Source of the DNA: Tigriopus japonicus | Lineage: Eukaryota > Arthropoda > Copepoda > Harpacticoida > Harpacticidae | Length of the DNA stretch: 64,000 nucleotides | NCBI GenBank assembly: GCA_010645155.1 | Contig: CM021320.1 | Span: 1,862,965 to 1,926,964 of the forward strand | Reading direction: 5' to 3' | In this document: piece after piece, positions 22,871 through 32,114 of the stretch | Layout: the number at the start of each line of letters is the position of its first letter | Numbering within the stretch: position 1 is the first letter of the stretch | Notes under the pieces: model-generated | What the model was told of the DNA's origin: nothing | What the model saw: only the letters and a program-made list of their open reading frames with translations | Databases searched by the model: none | Position numbers and translations under genes: made by a program

Positions 22871-25800
22871 TCGCTTGCTTGCTCTTTCCAGCTGCTATTT
22901 TTCTGAGTAGAGTTTGGGGACCATTCTGGCAACAAAAAGGGAAGTCTGTTCTTTCCTGCCTTCTTTGCTTGCTTACTTACTTACTTACTTGCTTCTGTAT
23001 TCAACTACATCCGCGGTACAATGCCAGTGCCTGTCTTTTTGGCCCGCATACAAACGCACAAACTGGCAAAAAAAACTTGGAAGCAAATAGGAACAAGTGT
23101 ACTTGTATGCACTTTGTCTTTTTTCTCTCTGAACAGAAATTGGTTTCAAAGTAGGGGAGGCAGCAATTTTTAGGGAAACAACCACATAAAAATACGAAAG
23201 TATTGAGATTGTTCAAAAAAAAAGTTCCACTGGGGTTTTACTAGTGGAGTTTTGTCTCTCGAAAGTGGATCACGAGATCTGGTTAATCTGACTTTGTAGT
23301 GTGCAATTGCTCTCACTCGAGTGGCGGACCTACATGCCTTACATGAAGTGGGAGTACTCACATCTCAGCATCTTCCATGCTTTCATAGAATGTTACCCCC
23401 ATTATCCCTATTGCATCAACACATCCTAACAAATGCGAAGACGAAGACGAGTAGTCTCAAGAGGAGGAGGAGGACGACGAAGAAGAGGAGGAGGAGGCTG
23501 TTGAAAGACTTGACAGGTGGGTTTAATCTAAGACTGGCCTTTCCCTCGTCTTTGGCGAGGCTCTAGTTTGCCGTTTTGGCCCTTTCAGATCAGAGTTAGA
23601 AGTTCCACAACAACTCACAACAGAAGTACATAGTAGTGGTAATAGTACTAGTGGCAACGAAGGCCACACGCCCTTGAGCGCTTTTGAATGCTGTCCTCGA
23701 TCGTCGGATGTCTCCGTCGTTGCTTTCGTGGTTGGATTCTGAGGCTGTTCGTTTCTCTTTATTCTTTCTCTGTCGTTCAGAGCAACCATTCTCGCCCCTT
23801 TTCTTCTGTCTCTCTCTCTCTCTCTCTCTCTCACTCACTCATTCTCTTTCTTTCTTTCTCTCACTCCTTCTCTCTGTCTCTCTCGAAGTCATAAATTGGG
23901 CTAAAGTTCGCCTGGGGGCAATAGACTCATTTTGGCGATTTTGCCACTGAGCCCCACGGCTTTCTTTGCTTCGGATGACAGCCTACACCTAAACTGGGAA
24001 GATAAATTATGGAATATTTCCTCTTCTTGCCAAGGTTTCTCTTCCACTTGGGATGGCGAAAAGGGCCTGACATTTAAAAAAAGAACACACAACACTTTCA
24101 AGGGGAAAAAAGGGGTCGGAAGAAGCGGTTAGCAGCTCTAGAGCGTCAACCAAACCATTCAAAAAGAGAGGGCCATTCCTTTTAGCCACACAAAACCGGG
24201 ATCGAATGCAACTGTTTGCATTTCGAATAGTGGCTCCTCAAACAAAACCCCTCTTGAACCCCCCATTGTCGGCTGTTTTGAAGTGAGGCACTAGCAAGGA
24301 GGTTAGCTTGATGCAGATACAGGGAGAGAGATCTTGGAGTGAAATTTCCCCAAGGATCTGGTAACGAGTTCACACTGCACATTGTGTGGCAGGTTCTAAC
24401 TTGAACAATAAACTTGCTCTTTACATTTCGAGTAACGGCTTCGTTCACACCGTAAACACAGTTCGTCAGCGCAAAAATTTGTTCCAAAAATTGTAGTTTT
24501 TATCCCCCATTTCACCAAATTATGTACTCCATCTCGTGGTGCAGTCATAAATGGTGCCATATATTTGACGACCAAAAATGAACTAGACGTTCCGTTTTGT
24601 TCAAACACTTTTGGTTCTCGTTTTGTATTTCTGTTCCAAACCGTCCGATTCTAACTCTCCTTCTCCCTATCTCTTAACTTTCTGGACCATTTTGAACGCC
24701 TTTTTGTGGATCTCGCATTGAAATTCAATTCACGCCTGAAAGGCAATTCGGCTTCACTTTGGTGCCAGAGAAAATGAAAAGACTTGCCCAAACAGCTTTC
24801 GAGGTCAGTCCAAACACACAGAAACATCTCCCGAAGTTTAAAGGAAGTATTTTGCTCTGAGGAACCTAATAAAAAGATACCCGCCGAGTTTAAAATGATT
24901 GGTGGCTCTCCGTCTATCTATTTCTCCCCTACTGGCAGAAAGGGAACAAAAGGAACACCATTTGGCGGTAACATCATTCTTTTCCACACATTCTCAGGTT
25001 TTTGGAAGCCCTCCCCACTAACAGGGTTCCAATCCTGAACTTCTGACCCCAGTGAGCTTCTTCCTTCCCAGCTTGGCTTTTCCAACTTGACCCGCTTTGC
25101 ACGTACACGTAGAATAGACATGAGAGGAGTCGGCGAACTTTAGGGATCGTATGTCCTAAAGATGATCTCGTTTTCCATGACTGAATGTTCTCAGACCGCC
25201 TTTGAACCCAACTCCAGAAACGAACCCTTTCCACTCTCTCGGTCTGACAAGGTAAGCTTTGGGACAATGGTTGGTACACTGCACTGAGTACCATAAATCT
25301 ACGCTTTTTGCCAATCTTCAGAACAAGTTCACCTCCCTTTGAAGTCTTGGTCGCTTTATCCTTTTTTTGTAGATCCGAAACGTCATATGAAAAACCCTAC
25401 AATTTGTTCTTTCGTTCGAAAGTAAAATGACTTTTCCCCTTTAGCTAGTACTTGTATATGGCACGATGGATTCTTACCATTGCGTTTTATCTGTTGACTA
25501 TCAAGATGATGGTTGAAGGGCTTTACGGCTTGACGAGAAAATTGCAACTGACGTAGTTGACCTAGGGGGTTGATCAAATCAGATGGGACATTTACTCGCA
25601 ACGCTTTAATCCATTCGTCGGCCTCTTCTCGTTCTGCCACATTACCTTTTTTAGGGACGTGTGCGATTTGTTGATGCGCATCTAGTGTACACTGTATTCA
25701 TGCAAGCAATGTTGCATGGTTTGATTTTTTCCAACGAAAGATGAATTAAGGCTAATTACTCAAGTGTAGTAAATGATGAGTGATGCATGACCCCTAGAGA

Positions 25801-26065
25801 GCGTTTATTCCCATCAGTACCATATCGCGATTGAGAATCTGATCGTGTGTTGGACATTGGTTGCTATGTAGGTTAAAATATTGGCCATTTCATCACTGAG
25901 TGGCAATGAACTTGCAATTCTTATGGCTTGAACACACGAGTGCTATGAAATTCATGATATGACACCCAGTTTGACAGCAAGTGCCTAGATTTCAGATCAG
26001 TTGTTGAGGACATTTTGAAGTATGATGGAAGCATAGCAAGACACAATAAAATTAAACATACTCTA
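22871..26065. other. Intergenic stretch with a (CT)n microsatellite
   Basis: No protein gene could be supported. Low-complexity runs occur (GAGGAGGAGG near 23460-23500 and the CT tract listed separately). The remaining open frames overlap each other on both strands and carry no domain. Confidence 0.45.
23808..23884. repeat. (CT)n polypyrimidine microsatellite
   Basis: An almost uninterrupted CT-repeat tract grades into CACT and TTTC repeats. It creates artificial Ser/Leu-rich and Arg/Glu-rich frames on the two strands. Confidence 0.9.
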
Positions 26066-26070
26066 GTAAT
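26066..26070. repeat. Target site duplication GTAAT (left)
   Basis: GTAAT directly abuts the left LTR and is repeated at 30971-30975 after the right LTR. A 5-bp duplication is usual for Ty3/gypsy integrases. Confidence 0.9.
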
Positions 26071-26226
26071 TGTTGCATAAAAGGAGAGTCGAGACGTCAT
26101 CCTGAACTTAACTTTATTCCAACTGCCTGATTAGGAACAATGACAAATTATTGGAGAGCAGAAATCAATAGAAGAGCAGGGAAGAAAGAGGCGGGATAAA
26201 TTTAAAGTGAATATCGTTATCCTACA
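26071..26226 (-). repeat. 3' LTR of the gypsy-type element
   Basis: This 156-bp copy is identical by eye to the one at 30815-30970. On the minus strand it contains AATAAA about 50 bases before its end, a likely polyadenylation signal. It is short for a gypsy-type LTR. Confidence 0.95.
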
Positions 26227-26240
26227 ATTCCCCCCCTCGT
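26227..26240 (-). promoter_or_regulatory. Polypurine tract of the retrotransposon
   Basis: Read on the minus strand, CGAGGGGGGGAAT lies just inside the 3' LTR. This is the position and composition of the plus-strand primer for reverse transcription. Confidence 0.8.
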
Positions 26241-26256
26241 AGAATTGAAAATAAAA

Positions 26257-29200
26257 TCAGAAACCAAAACGTTGTGGTGATACTCTTGAGCGGGTGCTTC
26301 TTCGAAGAGTCTTCTCTTGAGGTATGTTATTGGATTTCTGGAATAGATCTGATGATTCCTGTATTTTTGCCACCGGTCTGAGATATCTTCGATTCCTAAT
26401 ATATGCTCGTCCTCCTCCGGGAACGACGACAATATACGAACGATCAGTTTGTCGAATTCCTTCTATAACGCCCATTTTATCCCAAAGGTTATTTGTTGTA
26501 TTCTGAATCCAAACGGACGATCCAACTGATAGTGGTGGTAAAGATCGAGACGACTCATCATAAATCCTCTTTGTCTTGTTCGTTTGACGAAATCGCTTTT
26601 CTTGCCCATGGATCACATCAGATTCAAGCATGGCCGAGTAAAATGAGTCTTGGGCTGGAACCTGGGTCCGGATTGGTCGGCCAAATAGCCATTGGGCAGG
26701 CGATTTACCATCACGGAGAGGCATATTCCTGAGTTCCAAAATTGCATAATCAAAAGCCTCGATGTCAAGACGACCGTTGCTCCAATATCGCTTAACAAGG
26801 GCCTTGATTGACTTTACAGTGGCCTCAGCATGACCGTTAGATTGGGCGTAGTGTGGCGAGGAGTTTTTAGCACGGATGGACAAAGACTTGCAAAAATCAC
26901 GAAATTCTTTGGAGGTGAATTGTGGACCCCCATCACTTTTGAAAGTGATTGGAATGCCAAAATCGCGAAAAAATCCGCGTAAAGCTTTTGTAACGTCCGA
27001 TGTATTTGGAACCTTGTTGAACATCGCAATGCAAGGCCAATTGGAGAAGCGATCCACATAGACCAAAAAATGTTTTCCTCCATATTCAAAAAGATCCGCA
27101 CTGGATGACTGAAATGGACGAGTAGGCATTGGATCGGATTGGAGTGGTTCTTTGCATTGACTTGGTTTGTATAATTGACATAATTCACAATTTGATACCA
27201 ATTGTGCTACGTCATTTGATAGACCCGGCCAGGCGAAAAGTTCGCGGGCACGGGCCCGAGTTCGAGTGATTCCTTGATGCGAAAAATGAAGGCGGGTCAA
27301 AATTTCTTGACGAGCTTCTCGAGGTATAATGATGCGATGGCCATTTAAGATTAAAAGACCATCTTGAATCGAAATATTGTCCCAATCCTTCATGAATGGG
27401 CGAGCAGGATGGGTTTGTGGCAATTTATTTATATCTTTGCCGTGCTTGATTGCCGAAATGATATCCTGATAGGCTCCATCATTCCGGGCAGTATCTCGGA
27501 TAAAAGCCAAGGCGAGATCATCGTATTTCTCGGTTTCGGAAGTTGGATCGGAACAAAGGATATTCTGTACCCGAAGATCGAGATCATCTTCTTCCTGAGC
27601 CGGTTGAGAAACGGGGGCACGGCTTAATGCATCCGCAATGCAATGGTGTTTACCTTTTTTCCAGATAACAGTAAAGACATAGGGCATTAGTTTTTCCAGA
27701 ATTCTCTGCAGCCGACGATTGTCCAAGGCGTCGAGAGAGGTTCCATTGCAAATTGAGACAAGAGGTCGATGATCGGTAATGACATTGAAGTGTGGAAGAC
27801 CAAGAAGATAGAACCGGCAATCTTCGACAGCTTGTTGAATTGCAAGTAGCTCGAGCTCACACACGGAGTATCGGCTTTCTGTGTCAGAGATAAATCGTGA
27901 TCCAGCCTGTATTAGCTTCCACAGGGGTTCATCATTGCTTCCATGGTTCTGCATGAGGACGAATCCGATGCCATGTAATTTTGAAGCATCGGTAAGAAGA
28001 GCTGTATCTAAAGATGAATCAAAATGTGACAAGATCGGAGGTGACACCAATGCTTGTTTAATTTTCTCAAAGGCTTGGCTATGGTCATCAAGCCATTGCC
28101 ATGCATTCTTTTCGGATAGAAGCCCACGAAGAGGACCAAATATCATCTTCATTCCAGGAGCAAACGAACTGAGTTGATTAAGAAGTCCAAAGAAGCTTCG
28201 CAGTTCAGAGCGATTTGTAGGCAGTGGAAAGTTCGCAATTGCTTCCAACTTCCTGGGATCAGCCCTGACACCGGACTCGCCTATTATGTATCCGGCGTAT
28301 TTGACTTCATGACCAATGGTGAACTTGCTTTCAGAGAGAGTGATACCATGTTCGCGACATCGAGAGAGAAGAGACGTTATGATGCCTTTGAGCTGCTCCA
28401 GACTATCGGCAAAACAAATGATGTCATCCACAATTTTTTTTGTATTGGGAAGACCCTCTAGAGCTTTATCTCCTCGTTTGCAGTATTCGTCTCCCGAACA
28501 CGATAGCCCCATTGGAGCACGACAAAAGCGCTTGCGACCCCACGGAGTGAGAAATGTGGTGTACTTGCGGCTTTTTTCCGCTATCGGTATTTGCCAGTAT
28601 CCTTTTGTGGCGTCAAATGTTGCGAACCATTTGGACGATGGAGGGATGGAATTAGCAACATCAGAAGGCGATGGAAAAGGATGGATAGGTCTTTGTATAT
28701 ATTTATTGAGACCTTTGTAGTCAACAACGACACGAACACCACCATTAGCTTTGGGAACAACATGGAATGGCGACACCCAATCTGATGGATCATCTGCATC
28801 TTCGGTAATTCCCATGGCATCCATGTAATCAAGTTCCTTTTTTGTAGATTCACAAAAGGCAATCGGAATCTGGCGAGCAGTCGTTACATGGACAGGTTTG
28901 GCGTTCTCAATATCCTTAAGATGTATTTCCATTGGGGGCCCGGTCATGGCCTTAAATGATGTTGTCGAATCAAACACATCTTTGAAACTGTTCACAAATT
29001 TCTCCTTCACGGCATCAATATCCACTAATGAATCAACAAACGAAACCGTGGTGTGTACAATGCTTGAGGATTTGATTGGTTTCATTCCATATTTTGCAGC
29101 AGCAGCGAGAGAGTATGGAAATGACCACGGGATAATATCGAGTTCAATAAGAGCATGCCACGGTAATAAAAAGTCCCTGACATCCGGCGTAGCATAAGCG

Positions 29201-30702
29201 GTAATTGACGTCGTCTTATCCAACCATGTAATCTGAAGATCAACGGCGCCATCACATTTCAAAACCGTGTCATTCGCAGCTAGTATACGTTTTTTAGACC
29301 GTGGGTCAATTGTAATGCCGTGATGTTTGAGAAGAAACGTAGGAATGACGGGATCAGTGGCTCCAGTATCAGGTAATATCGAATATTCAAATGAGCAACC
29401 TGTGTTCGCAGATATAGTTACTCGTGCTTTTGGAGTTAATTGGGCCGCATCTATTGAAGATCGATTTAAAACCACTGTGTGGGTTTGGATTGTAGAGTCC
29501 ATCGATTGATTTGACATTGATGGACGCGAGTTCTTCTTTTTCTTGCAGACGTGATCAAAATGGCCTTTAGCCTTGCAAAAATTGCAAAATCTGGTCCGAG
29601 CGGGACAGTGAGCTCGGTCGTGTTTCTGGTAACCACAAAATCCACATTTCCCCAAAGAAACATCACGTTTGTAGAAAGGCTTATTGCCTGAACGAGTTGA
29701 GGATCGATCACGCGATAAATGCGACTGTGCAGTAGACATCTTATTTGCATATGATAATCCAGAGGTGGTGATAGCTTTCTGATTCGTGCCTCCAGACTCC
29801 CATGATTGACATTTCTTTTTGATTTGTTCCAATGTCGGATCCTCCAATTGTAATATCTCGCGTTGAAGTTCCTTGTCACTAATGGCTAGAACAACTCTTG
29901 TGGCCAATTGATCCTCATAAGTAATGCCATCAAGCTCGGCAACACTACCAAGTAGCTTTAATCTGACGAAAAAATCACTGAAAGATTCTCCATGCTGTTG
30001 TGTACAACGATGGAAATCGTAGCGACGTTTGATGATGCTAACTTTCGATATCAAGTGTTTTTCGAGAGCCTCAATGACACTCATTACTGACATCGAATCA
30101 GAGATATTGCAAAATTGCTCCAAAGTGTTGATTGTGTCTACTGTAAGACAATTGCGAAGATATGCGCGTTGATCAGATAAACTTAAAGAGTCCATCTTGT
30201 TAGCATTATAGTAATCATTAAATTTCTTCCTCCAGATACGAAAATCAGGAAGAGAACATGAAACATCCAAATCTGATGGTTTAAGCGATGTGTTGATCCG
30301 GCGAGTTGAATTAAACGGTTGTGAAGAGGGAGCATCGGAGTTAGAGCGAGTGTCGAAATCAGCGCGGTAAATACGAAGTTTGGTTTGCAAATCATCAAAC
30401 CTGTCATCTAGGGAGGACCATTGCAAAAAATGAGTATCACGAGAACGATTCGTTTCGGGCACCTCTTCTAAATCAAGACAGGTCAACACAGACGTAAAGT
30501 ATCGTGAGAGCGCTTCCTTGGCATCGGCAGCATTCATTTCTATTGCTGTTATAACACCGTTAGACACTTCAAGAAAAGGCTTGGAAATGAGATCCGTCAC
30601 TTTCTGATCAATCCGAAGAATGGCTAATTCAGCTCGAGTGAAAAGCTGACCACGACTCTTGTGCTCCGAGATGAGCGAGGTTTCTTCTTTTTTCGGGGGC
30701 AT
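26257..30702 (-). CDS. Gag-Pol polyprotein of the gypsy-type retrotransposon
   Basis: A single 1481-codon frame encodes all retrotransposon functions. Residues 1 to about 340 are Gag-like. Two CCHC zinc knuckles (CX2CX4HX4C) lie at about 350-395. The aspartic protease motif LPDTGA is near 444. The reverse transcriptase follows, its active site reading IVDD near 759 where most relatives have YxDD. RNase H carries TDAS near 904 and DHRPL near 979. The integrase has an HHCC zinc finger (HFSHQG, then CELCQLY) from about 1140 and a DDE core: Asp in SADLFEY near 1202, Asp in FKSDGGPQF near 1257, Glu in NGHAEAT near 1289. No stop or frameshift separates gag and pol, so both would be made as one precursor. 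There is no chromodomain. The annotated ATG gives MPPKKEET. Confidence 0.95.
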   Translation of the reverse strand: MPPKKEETSLISEHKSRGQLFTRAELAILRIDQKVTDLISKPFLEVSNGVITAIEMNAADAKEALSRYFTSVLTCLDLEEVPETNRSRDTHFLQWSSLDDRFDDLQTKLRIYRADFDTRSNSDAPSSQPFNSTRRINTSLKPSDLDVSCSLPDFRIWRKKFNDYYNANKMDSLSLSDQRAYLRNCLTVDTINTLEQFCNISDSMSVMSVIEALEKHLISKVSIIKRRYDFHRCTQQHGESFSDFFVRLKLLGSVAELDGITYEDQLATRVVLAISDKELQREILQLEDPTLEQIKKKCQSWESGGTNQKAITTSGLSYANKMSTAQSHLSRDRSSTRSGNKPFYKRDVSLGKCGFCGYQKHDRAHCPARTRFCNFCKAKGHFDHVCKKKKNSRPSMSNQSMDSTIQTHTVVLNRSSIDAAQLTPKARVTISANTGCSFEYSILPDTGATDPVIPTFLLKHHGITIDPRSKKRILAANDTVLKCDGAVDLQITWLDKTTSITAYATPDVRDFLLPWHALIELDIIPWSFPYSLAAAAKYGMKPIKSSSIVHTTVSFVDSLVDIDAVKEKFVNSFKDVFDSTTSFKAMTGPPMEIHLKDIENAKPVHVTTARQIPIAFCESTKKELDYMDAMGITEDADDPSDWVSPFHVVPKANGGVRVVVDYKGLNKYIQRPIHPFPSPSDVANSIPPSSKWFATFDATKGYWQIPIAEKSRKYTTFLTPWGRKRFCRAPMGLSCSGDEYCKRGDKALEGLPNTKKIVDDIICFADSLEQLKGIITSLLSRCREHGITLSESKFTIGHEVKYAGYIIGESGVRADPRKLEAIANFPLPTNRSELRSFFGLLNQLSSFAPGMKMIFGPLRGLLSEKNAWQWLDDHSQAFEKIKQALVSPPILSHFDSSLDTALLTDASKLHGIGFVLMQNHGSNDEPLWKLIQAGSRFISDTESRYSVCELELLAIQQAVEDCRFYLLGLPHFNVITDHRPLVSICNGTSLDALDNRRLQRILEKLMPYVFTVIWKKGKHHCIADALSRAPVSQPAQEEDDLDLRVQNILCSDPTSETEKYDDLALAFIRDTARNDGAYQDIISAIKHGKDINKLPQTHPARPFMKDWDNISIQDGLLILNGHRIIIPREARQEILTRLHFSHQGITRTRARARELFAWPGLSNDVAQLVSNCELCQLYKPSQCKEPLQSDPMPTRPFQSSSADLFEYGGKHFLVYVDRFSNWPCIAMFNKVPNTSDVTKALRGFFRDFGIPITFKSDGGPQFTSKEFRDFCKSLSIRAKNSSPHYAQSNGHAEATVKSIKALVKRYWSNGRLDIEAFDYAILELRNMPLRDGKSPAQWLFGRPIRTQVPAQDSFYSAMLESDVIHGQEKRFRQTNKTKRIYDESSRSLPPLSVGSSVWIQNTTNNLWDKMGVIEGIRQTDRSYIVVVPGGGRAYIRNRRYLRPVAKIQESSDLFQKSNNIPQEKTLRRSTRSRVSPQRFGF

Positions 30703-30790
30703 CGTGAATAAACGAGCTTCAAAAGAAGAAAATCTTCGACAAGGGCAACAACTTAATCCTCATCACATTAAAAACTAGGGCTTAGTGAAA

Positions 30791-30814
30791 GTTCGTATCC
30801 TGCCAGCTGCGCCA
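30791..30814 (-). promoter_or_regulatory. tRNA primer binding site of the retrotransposon
   Basis: Immediately inside the 5' LTR the minus strand reads TGGCGCAGCTGGCAGGA and continues for 24 bases. Its complement ends CCA and looks like the T loop, T stem and acceptor stem of a tRNA with discriminator G, as in serine tRNAs. Identity as tRNA-Ser is inferred. Confidence 0.7.
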
Positions 30815-30970
30815 TGTTGCATAAAAGGAGAGTCGAGACGTCATCCTGAACTTAACTTTATTCCAACTGCCTGATTAGGAACAATGACAAATTATTGGAG
30901 AGCAGAAATCAATAGAAGAGCAGGGAAGAAAGAGGCGGGATAAATTTAAAGTGAATATCGTTATCCTACA
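30815..30970 (-). repeat. 5' LTR of the gypsy-type element
   Basis: This is the promoter-bearing copy for the minus-strand transcript, identical to 26071-26226. It is followed by the second GTAAT (30971-30975). Confidence 0.95.
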
Positions 30971-30975
30971 GTAAT

Positions 30976-32114
30976 GTACAAGTTCATATCCTTCATTTCA
31001 CTATGCTTCTACTACACTTCCAAATGTCCTCAAAAACTGACCTGTTGTATGTGTTTCGACTAAAGATTTATGAAAACCCAAATTGTACTATGATTGATAT
31101 AAAATTGATGGAGACACCCCTCATTTGTGACTGGAAATTCATTTGAGAACTTAAAGTTTGGGTCAACTTTCTCCAATCACAAGGGATGTTGGCCAACTTG
31201 TAATAGTTTACCGTGTAATGGAACCCACTTGAGCATCTGGTGGTGCTTGATCAAGCTTTAAGCATATGCTGACTGTAAACCGGTCATAATTATCCATGCA
31301 ACACACCGTGGGCCAATTTCATAAATTTTTGCATGAGCTCGAGTGTCATACGGCTAAAGTACAATACACTTCATATGACAAGGGGCCTTGCCTACGTCGC
31401 AACCCGTGCAATGCGAGTAGGTGTGATGAAACTTATGAACATAGTGGAATTTGTCTCGTGAAAATAGCAGGATGATCTATCACCTGTTCTTATGCTATCG
31501 CACAACTAGAACATATGTAAAGCATTGTGAACTTGTGTGAGGGCAATTCCCTTTTATGCTAGATTAAAGTCCATCTTTTTGAAAAATTAAAATATCTTTA
31601 ACCATTAATCTTGGTCCGAAACATATTGGTGTTTTTTCAACATTACAAGACAAATTTTGAAGTAATGAATGTCTATGAAAGGCAAGAAAGAATGAATGTT
31701 CAATAAATGAAATAAATATCAAAGAAGAAAATCTTTGGAAACTCCACATTTTACCGGAAAATTCATTGCACATTTTTTTACATTTCCATACATATACGTA
31801 TAATGCATTATCTTAGGAACTCTCGGTCCCTGATTACGTAAACAGAACCCTTCGCATTTAGAGTACCCTCTTAAACCTTTACCAAATGAAGTCATGCTAG
31901 TTTTGGGAACGATTCCCATAATATTTTGTGCTTTGTTGTCTCGACATATTCGCAAATTTGGACCTGTAAATGCAATGTTTGGCTTTCACTCAAAACTAGA
32001 ACGTACATTAAATTTAAATTATTATCCTGGTGCGTGATAAACACTCTAAATATTGGGGGAGAAATATTTCTCAGCATTACAATTTGTCATTGTCAAAAAC
32101 TATTCTTTGAGCTT
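30976..32114. other. Intergenic, 3' of RPGR
   Basis: AT-rich sequence with no supported gene. It should include the 3' UTR of RPGR. Confidence 0.45.

Larger units (their letters stand above)
26071..30970 (-). mobile_element. Complete Ty3/gypsy-type LTR retrotransposon, 4900 bp
   Basis: Two identical 156-bp LTRs (26071-26226 and 30815-30970) begin TG and end CA and are flanked by the 5-bp duplication GTAAT. Read on the minus strand the order is 5' LTR, a primer binding site touching the LTR, one long gag-pol frame, a polypurine tract, and the 3' LTR. Domain order within pol is protease, reverse transcriptase, RNase H, integrase, the Ty3/gypsy (Metaviridae) order and unlike Ty1/copia. Identical LTRs and an intact frame mean the insertion is young and may still be mobile. 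There is no envelope-like frame. Confidence 0.96.

Noticed and set aside
23596..23950. Ser/Leu-rich and Arg/Glu-rich frames around 23.6-23.9 kb
   Set aside because: They come from the (CT)n microsatellite and have no other support.
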